A stretch of 7,344 bases of DNA, from contig JAFAPL010001008.1 of the NCBI GenBank assembly GCA_019247135.1, forward strand, positions 1 to 7,344, given 5' to 3'. Every line of letters begins with the position of its first letter. Positions within the stretch are counted from its first letter, which is position 1. The notes under the pieces are model-generated. The model had not been told where the DNA came from. It worked only from the letters and a program-made list of their open reading frames with translations, and searched no databases. This DNA comes from Chloroflexota bacterium. Its GTDB lineage: Bacteria > Chloroflexota > UBA6077 > CF-72. The translations under genes were made by a program, and so were the position numbers. Below, one piece after another: positions 1-6,556 of the stretch.

Positions 1-666
1 CCCTTGACGCACCTTCACCCGGTCGGCCACGCCGTTGCGGGTGACGTTTTCGGCGCACACGGCTGCCGCAACCGGGTCGATCTCGACCGCCTCGACGTCT
101 GTCGCGCCAAGCTTCGCGGCGGCGATCGCCAGGATGCCCGATCCCGCGCCGAGATCGAGCACGCGCTGGCCGGACGATACCAGCTCTTCCGCGGCACGGA
201 GGCACAAGCGTGTGGTTGGATGCAGGCCGGTTCCGAAGGCCATGCCCGGGTCGAGCAGCAATACCACGTCGTCTGGGCGGCGCTCGTACTCTTCTTCGCG
301 CCAGCTCGGCACAATGACCGTTCGTTGGCCGACTCGATGAACGAAGAAGTACTCCTTCCACGCATTGGCCCAGTCCGACTCGCGCATGCCGCGGACCTGC
401 ACCGGGCCGACCTGGCGCAACTGTCCGAGCGCCCACACGGCTTTCTCGATCTGCTGCTTGCGGGCTTCCGCATCCGGGTCGAGCATCGGTAAGTAGGTCT
501 TCACCAGCACGGGCGCATCGGCCGGGATGTCGACCACGTCACCATCGCGCGATGAATGCACCACCTGCTCGATCGCGACACCCTGCCCGTATTCGGCGAA
601 TGCGGCGGCGACAGACTCGACCGCCTCGGGCTCTACGGTAGTCGAGAGTTCGAGCCACTCATCCAT
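1..666 (-). CDS. prmA: Ribosomal protein L11 methyltransferase PrmA (partial, 3' end outside window)
   Basis: This is a SAM-dependent methyltransferase that N-methylates ribosomal protein L11 in the cytoplasm. The frame is open from ATG 666 to the left edge, giving 222 residues of an expected roughly 300, so the C-terminal part is missing. The N-terminal substrate-recognition domain covers about residues 1-100 and opens with the family-like MDEWLELST. The linker contains DWANAWKEYF (98-107). The family signature GMAFGTGLHPTT is at 141-152, SAM motif I (LDLGAGSGILA) at 170-180, and the motif II acidic pair in VEIDPVA at 194-200. The start ATG lies inside the end of the upstream cupin gene (8-base overlap, ATGGATGA), and no strong Shine-Dalgarno sequence is visible, which suggests translational coupling. 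Identity is very secure. prmA is more often found near dnaJ or rsmE, so its place at the end of a sugar-enzyme cluster is less usual. Confidence 0.95.
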   Translation of the reverse strand, partial: MDEWLELSTTVEPEAVESVAAAFAEYGQGVAIEQVVHSSRDGDVVDIPADAPVLVKTYLPMLDPDAEARKQQIEKAVWALGQLRQVGPVQVRGMRESDWANAWKEYFFVHRVGQRTVIVPSWREEEYERRPDDVVLLLDPGMAFGTGLHPTTRLCLRAAEELVSSGQRVLDLGAGSGILAIAAAKLGATDVEAVEIDPVAAAVCAENVTRNGVADRVKVRQG

Positions 667-1030
667 GCAGGTCGACCGCGTCGCCTGCGAGCGACGGCCA
701 GCGCACGGTCAAGATGATCGTGTCGTCCTGCTCGATCGTCCAGCGATGGGCGATGCCGGGCATCCAGAGAGCGTAGTCGCCGGGCCGCGCCAATAGCGCC
801 TCCCGACCACCATTGAAGAACAGCCGGATCGCACCGCGCACCAGCAGGCTCATGGTCGTGGCATTCTGACTCGCGGCCCATGCGGCGCGTTGCTCGCCCG
901 CAGCGTGCGTGCCCCACTTGACCTCGACCGCATCGCTCGCACGCAACCCCTGGTCGACGAAATGGCCGACCAGCCAGCCGCGATAGTGCGCTCCGTCTGC
1001 CTCCGCGTTGCCGACCACGATAGTCTCCAT
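659..1030 (-). CDS. Small single-domain cupin protein
   Basis: This is a 123-residue cytoplasmic beta-barrel protein of the cupin superfamily with no assigned substrate. Cupin motif 1 corresponds to VEVKWGTHAAGE (35-46), with H42 and E46 visible. Motif 2 corresponds to PGDYALWMPGIAHRW (83-97), with G84, P91 and H95. The usual second histidine of the HxH pair is missing, so metal binding may be altered or absent. The ending LTVRWPS (107-113) resembles a family of ~110-residue proteins that, as I recall, databases often mislabel as 'signal peptidase I'; nothing here looks like a protease or a membrane protein. I chose ATG 1030 because it lies 5 bases after the stop of the aldolase/SDR gene. A longer open frame from 1108 would overlap that gene by 73 bases. 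The 3' end overlaps the prmA start. It may bind a small molecule linked to the neighbouring enzyme, but that is inference only. Confidence 0.8.
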   Translation of the reverse strand: METIVVGNAEADGAHYRGWLVGHFVDQGLRASDAVEVKWGTHAAGEQRAAWAASQNATTMSLLVRGAIRLFFNGGREALLARPGDYALWMPGIAHRWTIEQDDTIILTVRWPSLAGDAVDLHG

Positions 1031-1035
1031 TCGGC

Positions 1036-2997
1036 TCAGATCACGCGCTCGTTGCCACCGTCGACAGGCAGCTGAGCGCCGGTCGTTTTCGCGAACAACG
1101 GCCCACACATCTCGGCCGCCAGCTCAGCCACGTCGCGGCTGGTGACCTCAACCCGCAGCACGTTGTTCCTCTTGTACTGCTCGACCGTCAAGCCGTAGCT
1201 CGCGGCACGCGTACGCAGGACGTCTTCGGTCCAGATGCCGGTGTCGAATACCGCGTTCGGATGCAGGACGTTCACGCGAATGCCGTCGCTACCCCACTCG
1301 AGGGCGGCGACCCGTGCCAGCTGGGTGAGGGCTGCTTTGGAGGCTGAATACGCCGCCGCGCCCGGGCCAGGCGCGGGCACGTTCTTGGATCCGATCACCA
1401 CCACACGCCCACCAGTGGGCGCGCATTTCAGCAGTGGATGCGCTGCTCTCAAGAGCGCGAGGTTTGCGTCGAGGTTGATGTCCATCACGCGGCGCCACTC
1501 CTGCGCGTCGAGTCCCTCGATTCGTCGGGTGGCGCCGAAGATTCCGGCATTCAACACGAGCATGTCGAGCCCGCCGAATGTTTCGACCGCCCGATCTAAC
1601 GCCCGCTGCACGTCTTCATCCCGCGCCACGTCGCACGCGAGCCCGAGAACGTCCGCACGGCAGAACTGATTCTGCACATCGGCATTGATGTCGAGGCCTG
1701 CAACCGCGGCGCCGCGCTTCAAGAACGCCTCCAGGCAGGCTTTGCCAATGCCAGACGCCGCGCCGGTGACCAGCGCTACTTCACCCGCAAATACAGGTGG
1801 CTTGCCGCCACGTTTCAGCTTGGCCTGCTCGAGATCCCAGTACTCGACCGCGAAGATGTCTTCTGAGGGAAGCGCCTCGTAGCCCCCGAGTGCGGTCGAC
1901 CTCAGGATGATGTCGATCGTGTGCGAATAAACGTCGAACGCGATCGACGCGTCGTTGGCCGATCGCCCGGCGGTGCACACGCCCAATGCGCGATCGAGCA
2001 CCACACGCGGTGCGGCATCCAGGATCTGGAGCCCGCCGTCCGCATGCTCCTGGAAATATCGCTCGTACGCGCGCGCATAGGCGGCAACGTCGCGGCCGAG
2101 CATCGGTACGCGCTTCGTGCGGATCACGTGGTCCGGCGTCGCCGGGGCCTGCTGCGACACCTGCTCGATATCAGAGCGTTGCGCGAACGCCAGCGAGCGC
2201 GCGTCCGAGTGGCGGCTCAGTATCATCGGCGCGTCCGCCGCCGACGAAATCGCCTGACGCAGCTCAGCCAACTCCGCACGCGGCACCGGACACGCTTCCG
2301 GACGATCCGAGGCGATACTCCAGGCGTTCTTGCGCTCCAGAAAGCGCTCTGCCCGCGAGACCAGATCGATCATGCGCTCGTACGCCTCGCGTGCCGTCTC
2401 GCCGAAGGAAAAGACGCCATGCTTCAACAGCACCGCGCCGATGGTGTTCGGGCCCGACTGACGCGGGAACTCCTCCGCACACACACGCGCGAGAGGGAAT
2501 CCGGGCATGACGTACGGAATCACGACGACGCTGTCGCCGTAGATCTCCCGCACACGCTGCTCCCCATCAGAGGTGTTGGTGATCGCGAGGAGCGCGTCGG
2601 CATGCGTGTGGTCCACGAACCGAAACGGCAGCAGCGCGTGCAGGATCGTCTCGACCGATGGCGTCGGCGCGGCCGGATCGATTGTGGCTGCACGCAGCTC
2701 GCGAACCATGTCGACGTCCGAGAGGTGATCCAGCGTCGCCAGGCGCAGTGTGTCGGCCAGTCGCACGGGCGCAAATCCCTGCGGCTCGATGGTTTCGAGG
2801 TCCCAGCCGCTGCCTTTGATGTAGAGGATGTCCTCCTCATCACCGAAGAGCGTGCGTCGAGGCAGCTTGACCGACGTGTTGCCGCCCCCGTGCAGGACTA
2901 GGCTGTGATCCGCGCCGAGCAGTCGCGACGTGTAGACACGTTCGCCCAGAGGTCCCTCGAACTCCGCGGCCTCGTCGTCCCGCCAACGGCTGATCAT
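1036..2997 (-). CDS. Bifunctional class II aldolase / short-chain dehydrogenase (rhamnulose-1-phosphate aldolase/lactaldehyde dehydrogenase type)
   Basis: This 653-residue fusion joins a zinc-dependent class II aldolase to an NAD(P)-dependent short-chain dehydrogenase. In the aldolase half (about 20-380), HGGGNTS (36-42) is the phosphate-binding loop. E116 is the likely catalytic acid/base. H130, H132 (DHTHAD) and H193 (KHGVFSFGETA) are the metal ligands. In the SDR half (about 403-653), TGAASGIG (411-418) binds the dinucleotide, D436 after strand 2 favours NAD, NAG is at 483-485, and the catalytic tetrad N508/S537/Y550/K554 is intact. Related enzymes split a ketose 1-phosphate such as L-rhamnulose-1-phosphate into DHAP and lactaldehyde and then oxidise the aldehyde (described as RhaEW in some bacteria). 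No rhamnose isomerase, kinase or transporter is visible here, so the true substrate is uncertain. Its ATG overlaps the stop of the ArsR-SRPBCC gene by 4 bases (ATGA), which suggests co-translation. Confidence 0.92.
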   Translation of the reverse strand: MISRWRDDEAAEFEGPLGERVYTSRLLGADHSLVLHGGGNTSVKLPRRTLFGDEEDILYIKGSGWDLETIEPQGFAPVRLADTLRLATLDHLSDVDMVRELRAATIDPAAPTPSVETILHALLPFRFVDHTHADALLAITNTSDGEQRVREIYGDSVVVIPYVMPGFPLARVCAEEFPRQSGPNTIGAVLLKHGVFSFGETAREAYERMIDLVSRAERFLERKNAWSIASDRPEACPVPRAELAELRQAISSAADAPMILSRHSDARSLAFAQRSDIEQVSQQAPATPDHVIRTKRVPMLGRDVAAYARAYERYFQEHADGGLQILDAAPRVVLDRALGVCTAGRSANDASIAFDVYSHTIDIILRSTALGGYEALPSEDIFAVEYWDLEQAKLKRGGKPPVFAGEVALVTGAASGIGKACLEAFLKRGAAVAGLDINADVQNQFCRADVLGLACDVARDEDVQRALDRAVETFGGLDMLVLNAGIFGATRRIEGLDAQEWRRVMDINLDANLALLRAAHPLLKCAPTGGRVVVIGSKNVPAPGPGAAAYSASKAALTQLARVAALEWGSDGIRVNVLHPNAVFDTGIWTEDVLRTRAASYGLTVEQYKRNNVLRVEVTSRDVAELAAEMCGPLFAKTTGAQLPVDGGNERVI

Positions 2998-3797
2998 GCG
3001 TCGTCGATGGTTAGCGGCTCACCCGTTTCGAGCAGAGTCTTGAGGCTGCTGAGGACGCGCGGCCAGCCGCGTACCACGGACCGATAGGACGCCGTTTCGC
3101 TGGCGAAGTCATGCACCAGCGTCAGACGGCATGTGCTACCCAGCGGCTCGATCTCCCAGGTCACGCGTGATGGTGGATCGTCCTGCAGCTCAGGATTGTT
3201 GCGAAACGCCCAGGTCGTCACGAGCCGTCGGGGCCGCTCGACCTCGAGCACCTCACCCTCGACCACCAGAGAACCGTCCTTGCGCGAGTACGCCAGGCGC
3301 TCGCCGGGCTCCCAGCGGCTATCAACTCGAGTCTCGAAAAAGAAGCGTCGCGTGAACTCGGGGTCGGTGATCGCTTGCCACAGCTGTTCGGGTGAGGTGC
3401 GGATATAGACCTGGAACACGTGGCGCGGTGCATCCATGGACGCTCCTTCGAGGTGCGATTTGAGATCGGATAACGCAGCGACCCACATCTCGGCGTACTT
3501 GCCGATCCACCTGTCATGGATGAGCCGGATCGGCACCGGATTGAGATAGTGGAGTTTCTCGCGTCCGACCTTCCGAGTCACGACGAGGCCGGCACTCTCG
3601 AGCAGACGCAAGTGCTTCATCACCCCGAAGCGCGTCATACCGGGGAGCCGGGCGGAGAGCCCGCCAAGTGTCTGGCCGTCGGCGACAAACAGGCTGTCGA
3701 GCAGAAGGCGCCGACTCGGGTCTGCCAGTGCCTTGAAAACGTCGTCTTCGTCGGTCGCCGCCGGCGCTTCGGCGCGGGCCAGCGAGACGTGACTCAT
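2994..3797 (-). CDS. ArsR-family winged-helix regulator fused to an AHSA1/SRPBCC domain
   Basis: This is a 267-residue two-domain protein. Residues ~18-115 form an ArsR-like winged helix: VFKALADPSRRLLLDSL (20-36), a recognition helix around TRFGVMKHLRLLESAGLV (55-72), and a wing around 73-85. Residues ~126-258 match the AHSA1/START-like (SRPBCC) ligand-binding fold, with RTSPEQLWQAITDPE (133-147), a strand-rich middle, and the C-terminal helix GWPRVLSSLKTLLETG (244-259). No ArsR metal-binding Cys motif is present; the only cysteine is C223, in the SRPBCC part. A hydrophobic or small organic ligand is therefore likelier than a metal (inference). M121 at the domain junction could be read as the start of a free SRPBCC protein, but the frame is continuous and the fusion is a known architecture. 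ATG 3797 sits just downstream of a TATAGT box. As first gene of its unit it may autoregulate and control the aldolase/SDR that overlaps its stop. Confidence 0.9.
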   Translation of the reverse strand: MSHVSLARAEAPAATDEDDVFKALADPSRRLLLDSLFVADGQTLGGLSARLPGMTRFGVMKHLRLLESAGLVVTRKVGREKLHYLNPVPIRLIHDRWIGKYAEMWVAALSDLKSHLEGASMDAPRHVFQVYIRTSPEQLWQAITDPEFTRRFFFETRVDSRWEPGERLAYSRKDGSLVVEGEVLEVERPRRLVTTWAFRNNPELQDDPPSRVTWEIEPLGSTCRLTLVHDFASETASYRSVVRGWPRVLSSLKTLLETGEPLTIDDA

Positions 3798-3837
3798 TGG
3801 TCACTACTATACCGCCGGCCGGTGACACCTCAGCGCG
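3798..3837 (-). promoter_or_regulatory. Putative promoter and operator of the ArsR-SRPBCC unit
   Basis: This 40-base gap separates the glycosyltransferase stop from the ArsR-fusion start. On the minus strand it holds TATAGT (3811-3806), a good -10 box, with only 8 bases between it and the ATG, so the transcript would start at or almost at the start codon. No convincing -35 box is seen. GTCAC (3800-3804) and GTGAC (3822-3826) form an inverted repeat that brackets the -10 box, and GGTGACACC (3821-3829) is itself a palindrome around a central base. These would suit binding of a dimeric ArsR-type protein but are short. No T-tract terminator follows the glycosyltransferase gene, so read-through from upstream is also possible. 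Confidence 0.5.
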
Positions 3838-5406
3838 TCACCGACTGCGCAGCTTGTACGCCTGCCAGCCGCCAGAAACATCGCTCAGCCGGTCGTAATG
3901 CTGCTGCAGGAACGCTTGCAGCTCCGGAAAACTGCTGATGTTGAGTCCCTGCGAACCATCGGGATCATCGCGCGCGGTTGCTGGATCCACGGCGATGATG
4001 GCCGGTGCTGAATCGTCGAATGTCTCGAGCAGCTCGGCGCGACGCTCCGGATAGCCACGCGCCGCGTAAACGCGGCTGAGCGCAAAGGTCTGAAAGAACC
4101 GCCCGGGCGCGCGCCGTCCGGCCCACAGGTACAGCTCAGAATTGTCGCCCCAGACGAACATCGGGCCAGCACTCTCCTGGGCCAGGCGCAGCGCCAGTTG
4201 TTGCTCGAGGGAAACCGATGACCGCCCGGGCGTCCGCTCGTTCCACGCGCGCAGCACCACGCTGGCCTGAAATTGATTCGACAGCGCGAACACGGCTGCG
4301 AGTACGACCGCCGCGTACACCCTCACCCACCCACGCAAGGTTTGCCAACCCGTGCTCAGGGCCAGGCCGCCCAGCAGCGCCAACGAGGGCACGAGCTGCA
4401 CGTAGTACACCTGCGCGAATTTGGATCCGCCGAGAAACAGGCTGAGCACATCAGCGACCGCCCAGCACACCAGCAATCGACGCTGCCCGGTCGCGACGAC
4501 GAGCATTCCACCGCCAAGGCCCAGCAGCCAGAGCAAGGCGGAGGAGTTGGCAAAAATATGCCACGAGCCAGCGAGGAACCCATATGCAATGTGTGTGACG
4601 CCGCTGCCAGCCTGAGCAACGTTGTAGGCGAAGGTCGCGTCCCACAATGCGCCAAGTCCGCCTCGCGCCGCGAAGTACGCCGCAACCACGACCAACGGGC
4701 CGCAAAACCCTGCCGCAAACGTGGCGATGTCGCTGTTCTTCGGCCGACGCCGCTCCCAGACGTACCAGAAGACCAGCGCAAGCGGTATCGAGATCGCTGT
4801 TTGTTTGAACAGGAACGCCACACCGACGGCGATGCCCGCGAGCCCCGGTCGGCCACGCACGGCGGCGAGGTACGCCAGCACCATCGGCAGGAGTAACTCC
4901 TTTTCAGGTGTTGGCCCTTCCTTGCTCAGCTGACTCAGGTTGACGAAAACGATGAACAGCAGCAGGCTGGCGAATGCCGCTCCGCGATCGAACCGCAGCG
5001 CCCGGAGCAGCAGGAGGAGCGCCAGCGCCGTGGCGGTCGTCCACAGCACATCGAGTAGTTGGAGCGCCATGTAACCGCACGGCTGGCTTGTGCCCGGGAT
5101 GCACGCCCCCGTCCAGCGGGACGTTGCGGGGATGAGCGCAACCGCGGCTGCATGCACGTAGTAGGTCGCTGGGGGCTTGTTGTCCCACGCCTCCACGTAT
5201 GGCAAGCCGCCCTCGAGAATGCGCTCGGCAACATAGCTGTACGTGCCCTGGTCGGGTCCCATCGGCAGCAACAGCTCTGGCTCTTTGGTCAACAAGCCCG
5301 CGATGAGAAGGACCGCCGCGGCAAGTGCGTACCAGCGTGTCGCGGTCGCTCCTACGCGCGGCCGTTCGGTGACGACGTGCCTGGAATCGATCGCTGTTGC
5401 GTTCAC
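3838..5406 (-). CDS. Polytopic GT-C membrane glycosyltransferase (GT39/PMT-like)
   Basis: This is a 522-residue integral membrane protein, probably using a polyprenyl-phosphate sugar to glycosylate a lipid, glycan or protein on the outer face of the membrane (family knowledge; acceptor unknown). The first membrane helix is at about 25-45. It is followed by the catalytic-type loop [18 protein letters not shown] (50-67), with D52 as probable catalytic acid, and then [10 protein letters not shown] (74-83), both typical of the GT39-like group. Roughly ten further hydrophobic segments lie between 112 and 376, including [13 protein letters not shown] (168-180) and VAFLFKQTA (196-204). A soluble C-terminal domain (about 400-522) contains [20 protein letters not shown] chose GTG 5406 because it overlaps the LLM stop (GTGA). 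The frame stays open upstream to 5919, but that part is antisense-like Arg-rich sequence inside the LLM gene. Starting at M49 would lose the first helix. Confidence 0.88.
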   Translation of the reverse strand: MNATAIDSRHVVTERPRVGATATRWYALAAAVLLIAGLLTKEPELLLPMGPDQGTYSYVAERILEGGLPYVEAWDNKPPATYYVHAAAVALIPATSRWTGACIPGTSQPCGYMALQLLDVLWTTATALALLLLLRALRFDRGAAFASLLLFIVFVNLSQLSKEGPTPEKELLLPMVLAYLAAVRGRPGLAGIAVGVAFLFKQTAISIPLALVFWYVWERRRPKNSDIATFAAGFCGPLVVVAAYFAARGGLGALWDATFAYNVAQAGSGVTHIAYGFLAGSWHIFANSSALLWLLGLGGGMLVVATGQRRLLVCWAVADVLSLFLGGSKFAQVYYVQLVPSLALLGGLALSTGWQTLRGWVRVYAAVVLAAVFALSNQFQASVVLRAWNERTPGRSSVSLEQQLALRLAQESAGPMFVWGDNSELYLWAGRRAPGRFFQTFALSRVYAARGYPERRAELLETFDDSAPAIIAVDPATARDDPDGSQGLNISSFPELQAFLQQHYDRLSDVSGGWQAYKLRSR

Positions 5407-6434
5407 CCGCGGGCTGGGATGGCCGAACCGCGCAAAGCGGCGACGAGCTCGTACGACCTGAGCCGGTCGGCATGGTCGTAGACGACCGTGGTGACCATGA
5501 GCTCGTCGACGCCCGTCTGCTCGAGCAGGTCGTTCAACCCTCGCTCGACCGTGTCGGGTCCGCCGATCACCTGCCCGGCCTGGCGCGCCCACACGGCTTC
5601 GCGCTCCCAGTCGGAATATGGGTAGCTGGCTGCTTCCTCCGGTGAGGGCAACAGGCCCGGCCGGCCCTGTCGCAGTCTGAGAAAGGACAACGCGCTCGGC
5701 GCGGCCAGCCAGCGCGCACGCTCGTCCGTCTCGGCGCAGACGACTGCGACGCCAATCATCGCGTACGGCTCCCGCAGCAAGGCGGACGGCGTGAAGTGTT
5801 CTCGGTACAGGCGTAAAGCAGGCAGCGTGTTGCCTGGACTGAAGTGGTGGGCGAACGCGAACGGCAGCCCCAACAGCCCGGCGACCTGCGCGCTGTAACC
5901 GCTCGAGCCGAGCAGCCACAGCTCCGGCACGTTGCCCGTCGCGGGCACGGCCGTGATACGGCTGTAGGGATGGTCCTCAGGAAAGGTCCCGTGCAGGAAA
6001 GCAACGAGGTCACCCAGTGCCTGGGGGAACTCGTCGGCATTGATGTCGGCAGTGCGTCGAAGCGCGGACGCGGTGATCGGGTCAGTACCTGGCGCGCGCC
6101 CGATGCCGAGGTCGATGCGGCCCGGGTGGAAAGCCTCGAGCATGCCGAACTGTTCGGCCACCACGAGCGGCGCGTGGTTCGGCAGCATCACACCCCCGGA
6201 GCCCACACGCATGTGCTCGGTTGCGTCCGCAATATGTCCGATCAGAACCGCGGGCGCTGAGCTGGCGATGCCAGGCATGTTGTGGTGCTCGGCCACCCAG
6301 TAGCGGTGGTAGCCAAGCCGCTCCACGTGCCGCGCGAGCTCGAGACTGTTCTTGAGTGCTGTCCCGGTCGACGAGCCGCTGGGCACGGGCGCCAGGTCGA
6401 GGACCGATAAGCGCACGTCCCGCAGCTGAGCCAT
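5403..6434 (-). CDS. LLM class flavin-dependent oxidoreductase (bacterial luciferase-like monooxygenase)
   Basis: This is a 343-residue cytoplasmic TIM-barrel enzyme of the luciferase-like family, using reduced FMN (or F420 in some relatives) to oxidise an unknown small molecule. The full-length family pattern is present: [12 protein letters not shown] (9-20), [20 protein letters not shown] (41-60), [20 protein letters not shown] (76-95), [17 protein letters not shown] (102-118), [20 protein letters not shown] (172-191) and a C-terminal [10 protein letters not shown] (291-300). This set fits the single-component 'MsnO8/YhbW-like' group of about 330-340 residues. ATG 6434 is the first start after the promoter and matches the expected N-terminus. 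The gene heads a minus-strand unit, and its stop overlaps the GTG start of the membrane glycosyltransferase. The pairing does not reveal the substrate. Confidence 0.93.
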   Translation of the reverse strand: MAQLRDVRLSVLDLAPVPSGSSTGTALKNSLELARHVERLGYHRYWVAEHHNMPGIASSAPAVLIGHIADATEHMRVGSGGVMLPNHAPLVVAEQFGMLEAFHPGRIDLGIGRAPGTDPITASALRRTADINADEFPQALGDLVAFLHGTFPEDHPYSRITAVPATGNVPELWLLGSSGYSAQVAGLLGLPFAFAHHFSPGNTLPALRLYREHFTPSALLREPYAMIGVAVVCAETDERARWLAAPSALSFLRLRQGRPGLLPSPEEAASYPYSDWEREAVWARQAGQVIGGPDTVERGLNDLLEQTGVDELMVTTVVYDHADRLRSYELVAALRGSAIPARG

Positions 6435-6480
6435 AAGTTCGCTGCGAACTATACCCAGCGTCGGACGTGGTCGAGGGGAA
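6435..6480 (-). promoter_or_regulatory. Promoter region of the LLM oxidoreductase unit with palindromic operator candidate
   Basis: On the minus strand TATAGT (6453-6448) is a good -10 box, 13 bases before ATG 6434. A weak -35-like TCGACC lies at 6474-6469 with a short 15-base spacer. A perfect 15-base palindrome, AGTTCGC-T-GCGAACT (6436-6450), begins two bases upstream of the start codon and shares its last three bases with the -10 box. A bound dimer would block RNA polymerase at the start site. The one-base loop makes an RNA hairpin a poor explanation, so an operator is more likely. Confidence 0.55.
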
Positions 6481-6541
6481 CAAGCGGGCGCTCGGGCGAG
6501 AAAACATCACCCAATGTCGCTGCGGCATCGCACGCACGGCG

Positions 6542-6556
6542 TAGTATTAGTCCACA
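6542..6556 (+). promoter_or_regulatory. Putative -10 box of modB
   Basis: TAGTAT (6542-6547) or the overlapping TATTAG (6545-6550) could serve as a -10 element. TAGTAT leaves only 9 bases before GTG 6557, and no purine-rich ribosome-binding site is visible, so a leaderless transcript is plausible. No good -35 box or ModE-like palindrome was recognised in the rest of the divergent region. The match to the -10 consensus is moderate (4 of 6). Confidence 0.35.

Noticed and set aside
1031..1108. Longer start for the cupin gene at 1108
   Set aside because: It would overlap the conserved C-terminus of the aldolase/SDR gene and adds an Arg-rich stretch unlike cupins. ATG 1030 fits the 5-base operon spacing.
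1921..2901. 326-codon plus-strand open frame opposite the aldolase/SDR gene
   Set aside because: It is very rich in Arg and His with no recognisable domain, and lies opposite a gene with all its catalytic residues. This is typical of long antisense frames in GC-rich DNA.
3815..3822. CCGGCCGG palindrome considered as a terminator for the glycosyltransferase gene
   Set aside because: Too short for a stable stem and not followed by a T-run. It is better seen as GC-rich promoter sequence.
4273..4896. 207-codon plus-strand open frame opposite the glycosyltransferase
   Set aside because: Low-complexity Arg/Gln-rich translation with no domain. The opposite strand carries the well-supported membrane protein.
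5407..5919. In-frame upstream extension of the glycosyltransferase frame by 171 codons
   Set aside because: It lies within the LLM gene, reads as Arg/Ala/Gly-rich out-of-frame sequence with no family features, and GTG 5406 gives a normal family N-terminus with the first membrane helix.
6440..6460. Inverted repeat CGCTG...CAGCG around the LLM -10 box
   Set aside because: Arms of only five bases with an 11-base spacer are expected by chance in GC-rich DNA, and it overlaps the far stronger 15-base palindrome.
6491..6500. CTCGGGCGAG small inverted repeat in the divergent region, considered as a terminator or ModE-type site
   Set aside because: Four-base arms, no T-tract, and no resemblance to the known molybdate operator. 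No riboswitch-like structure could be supported in 122 bases.
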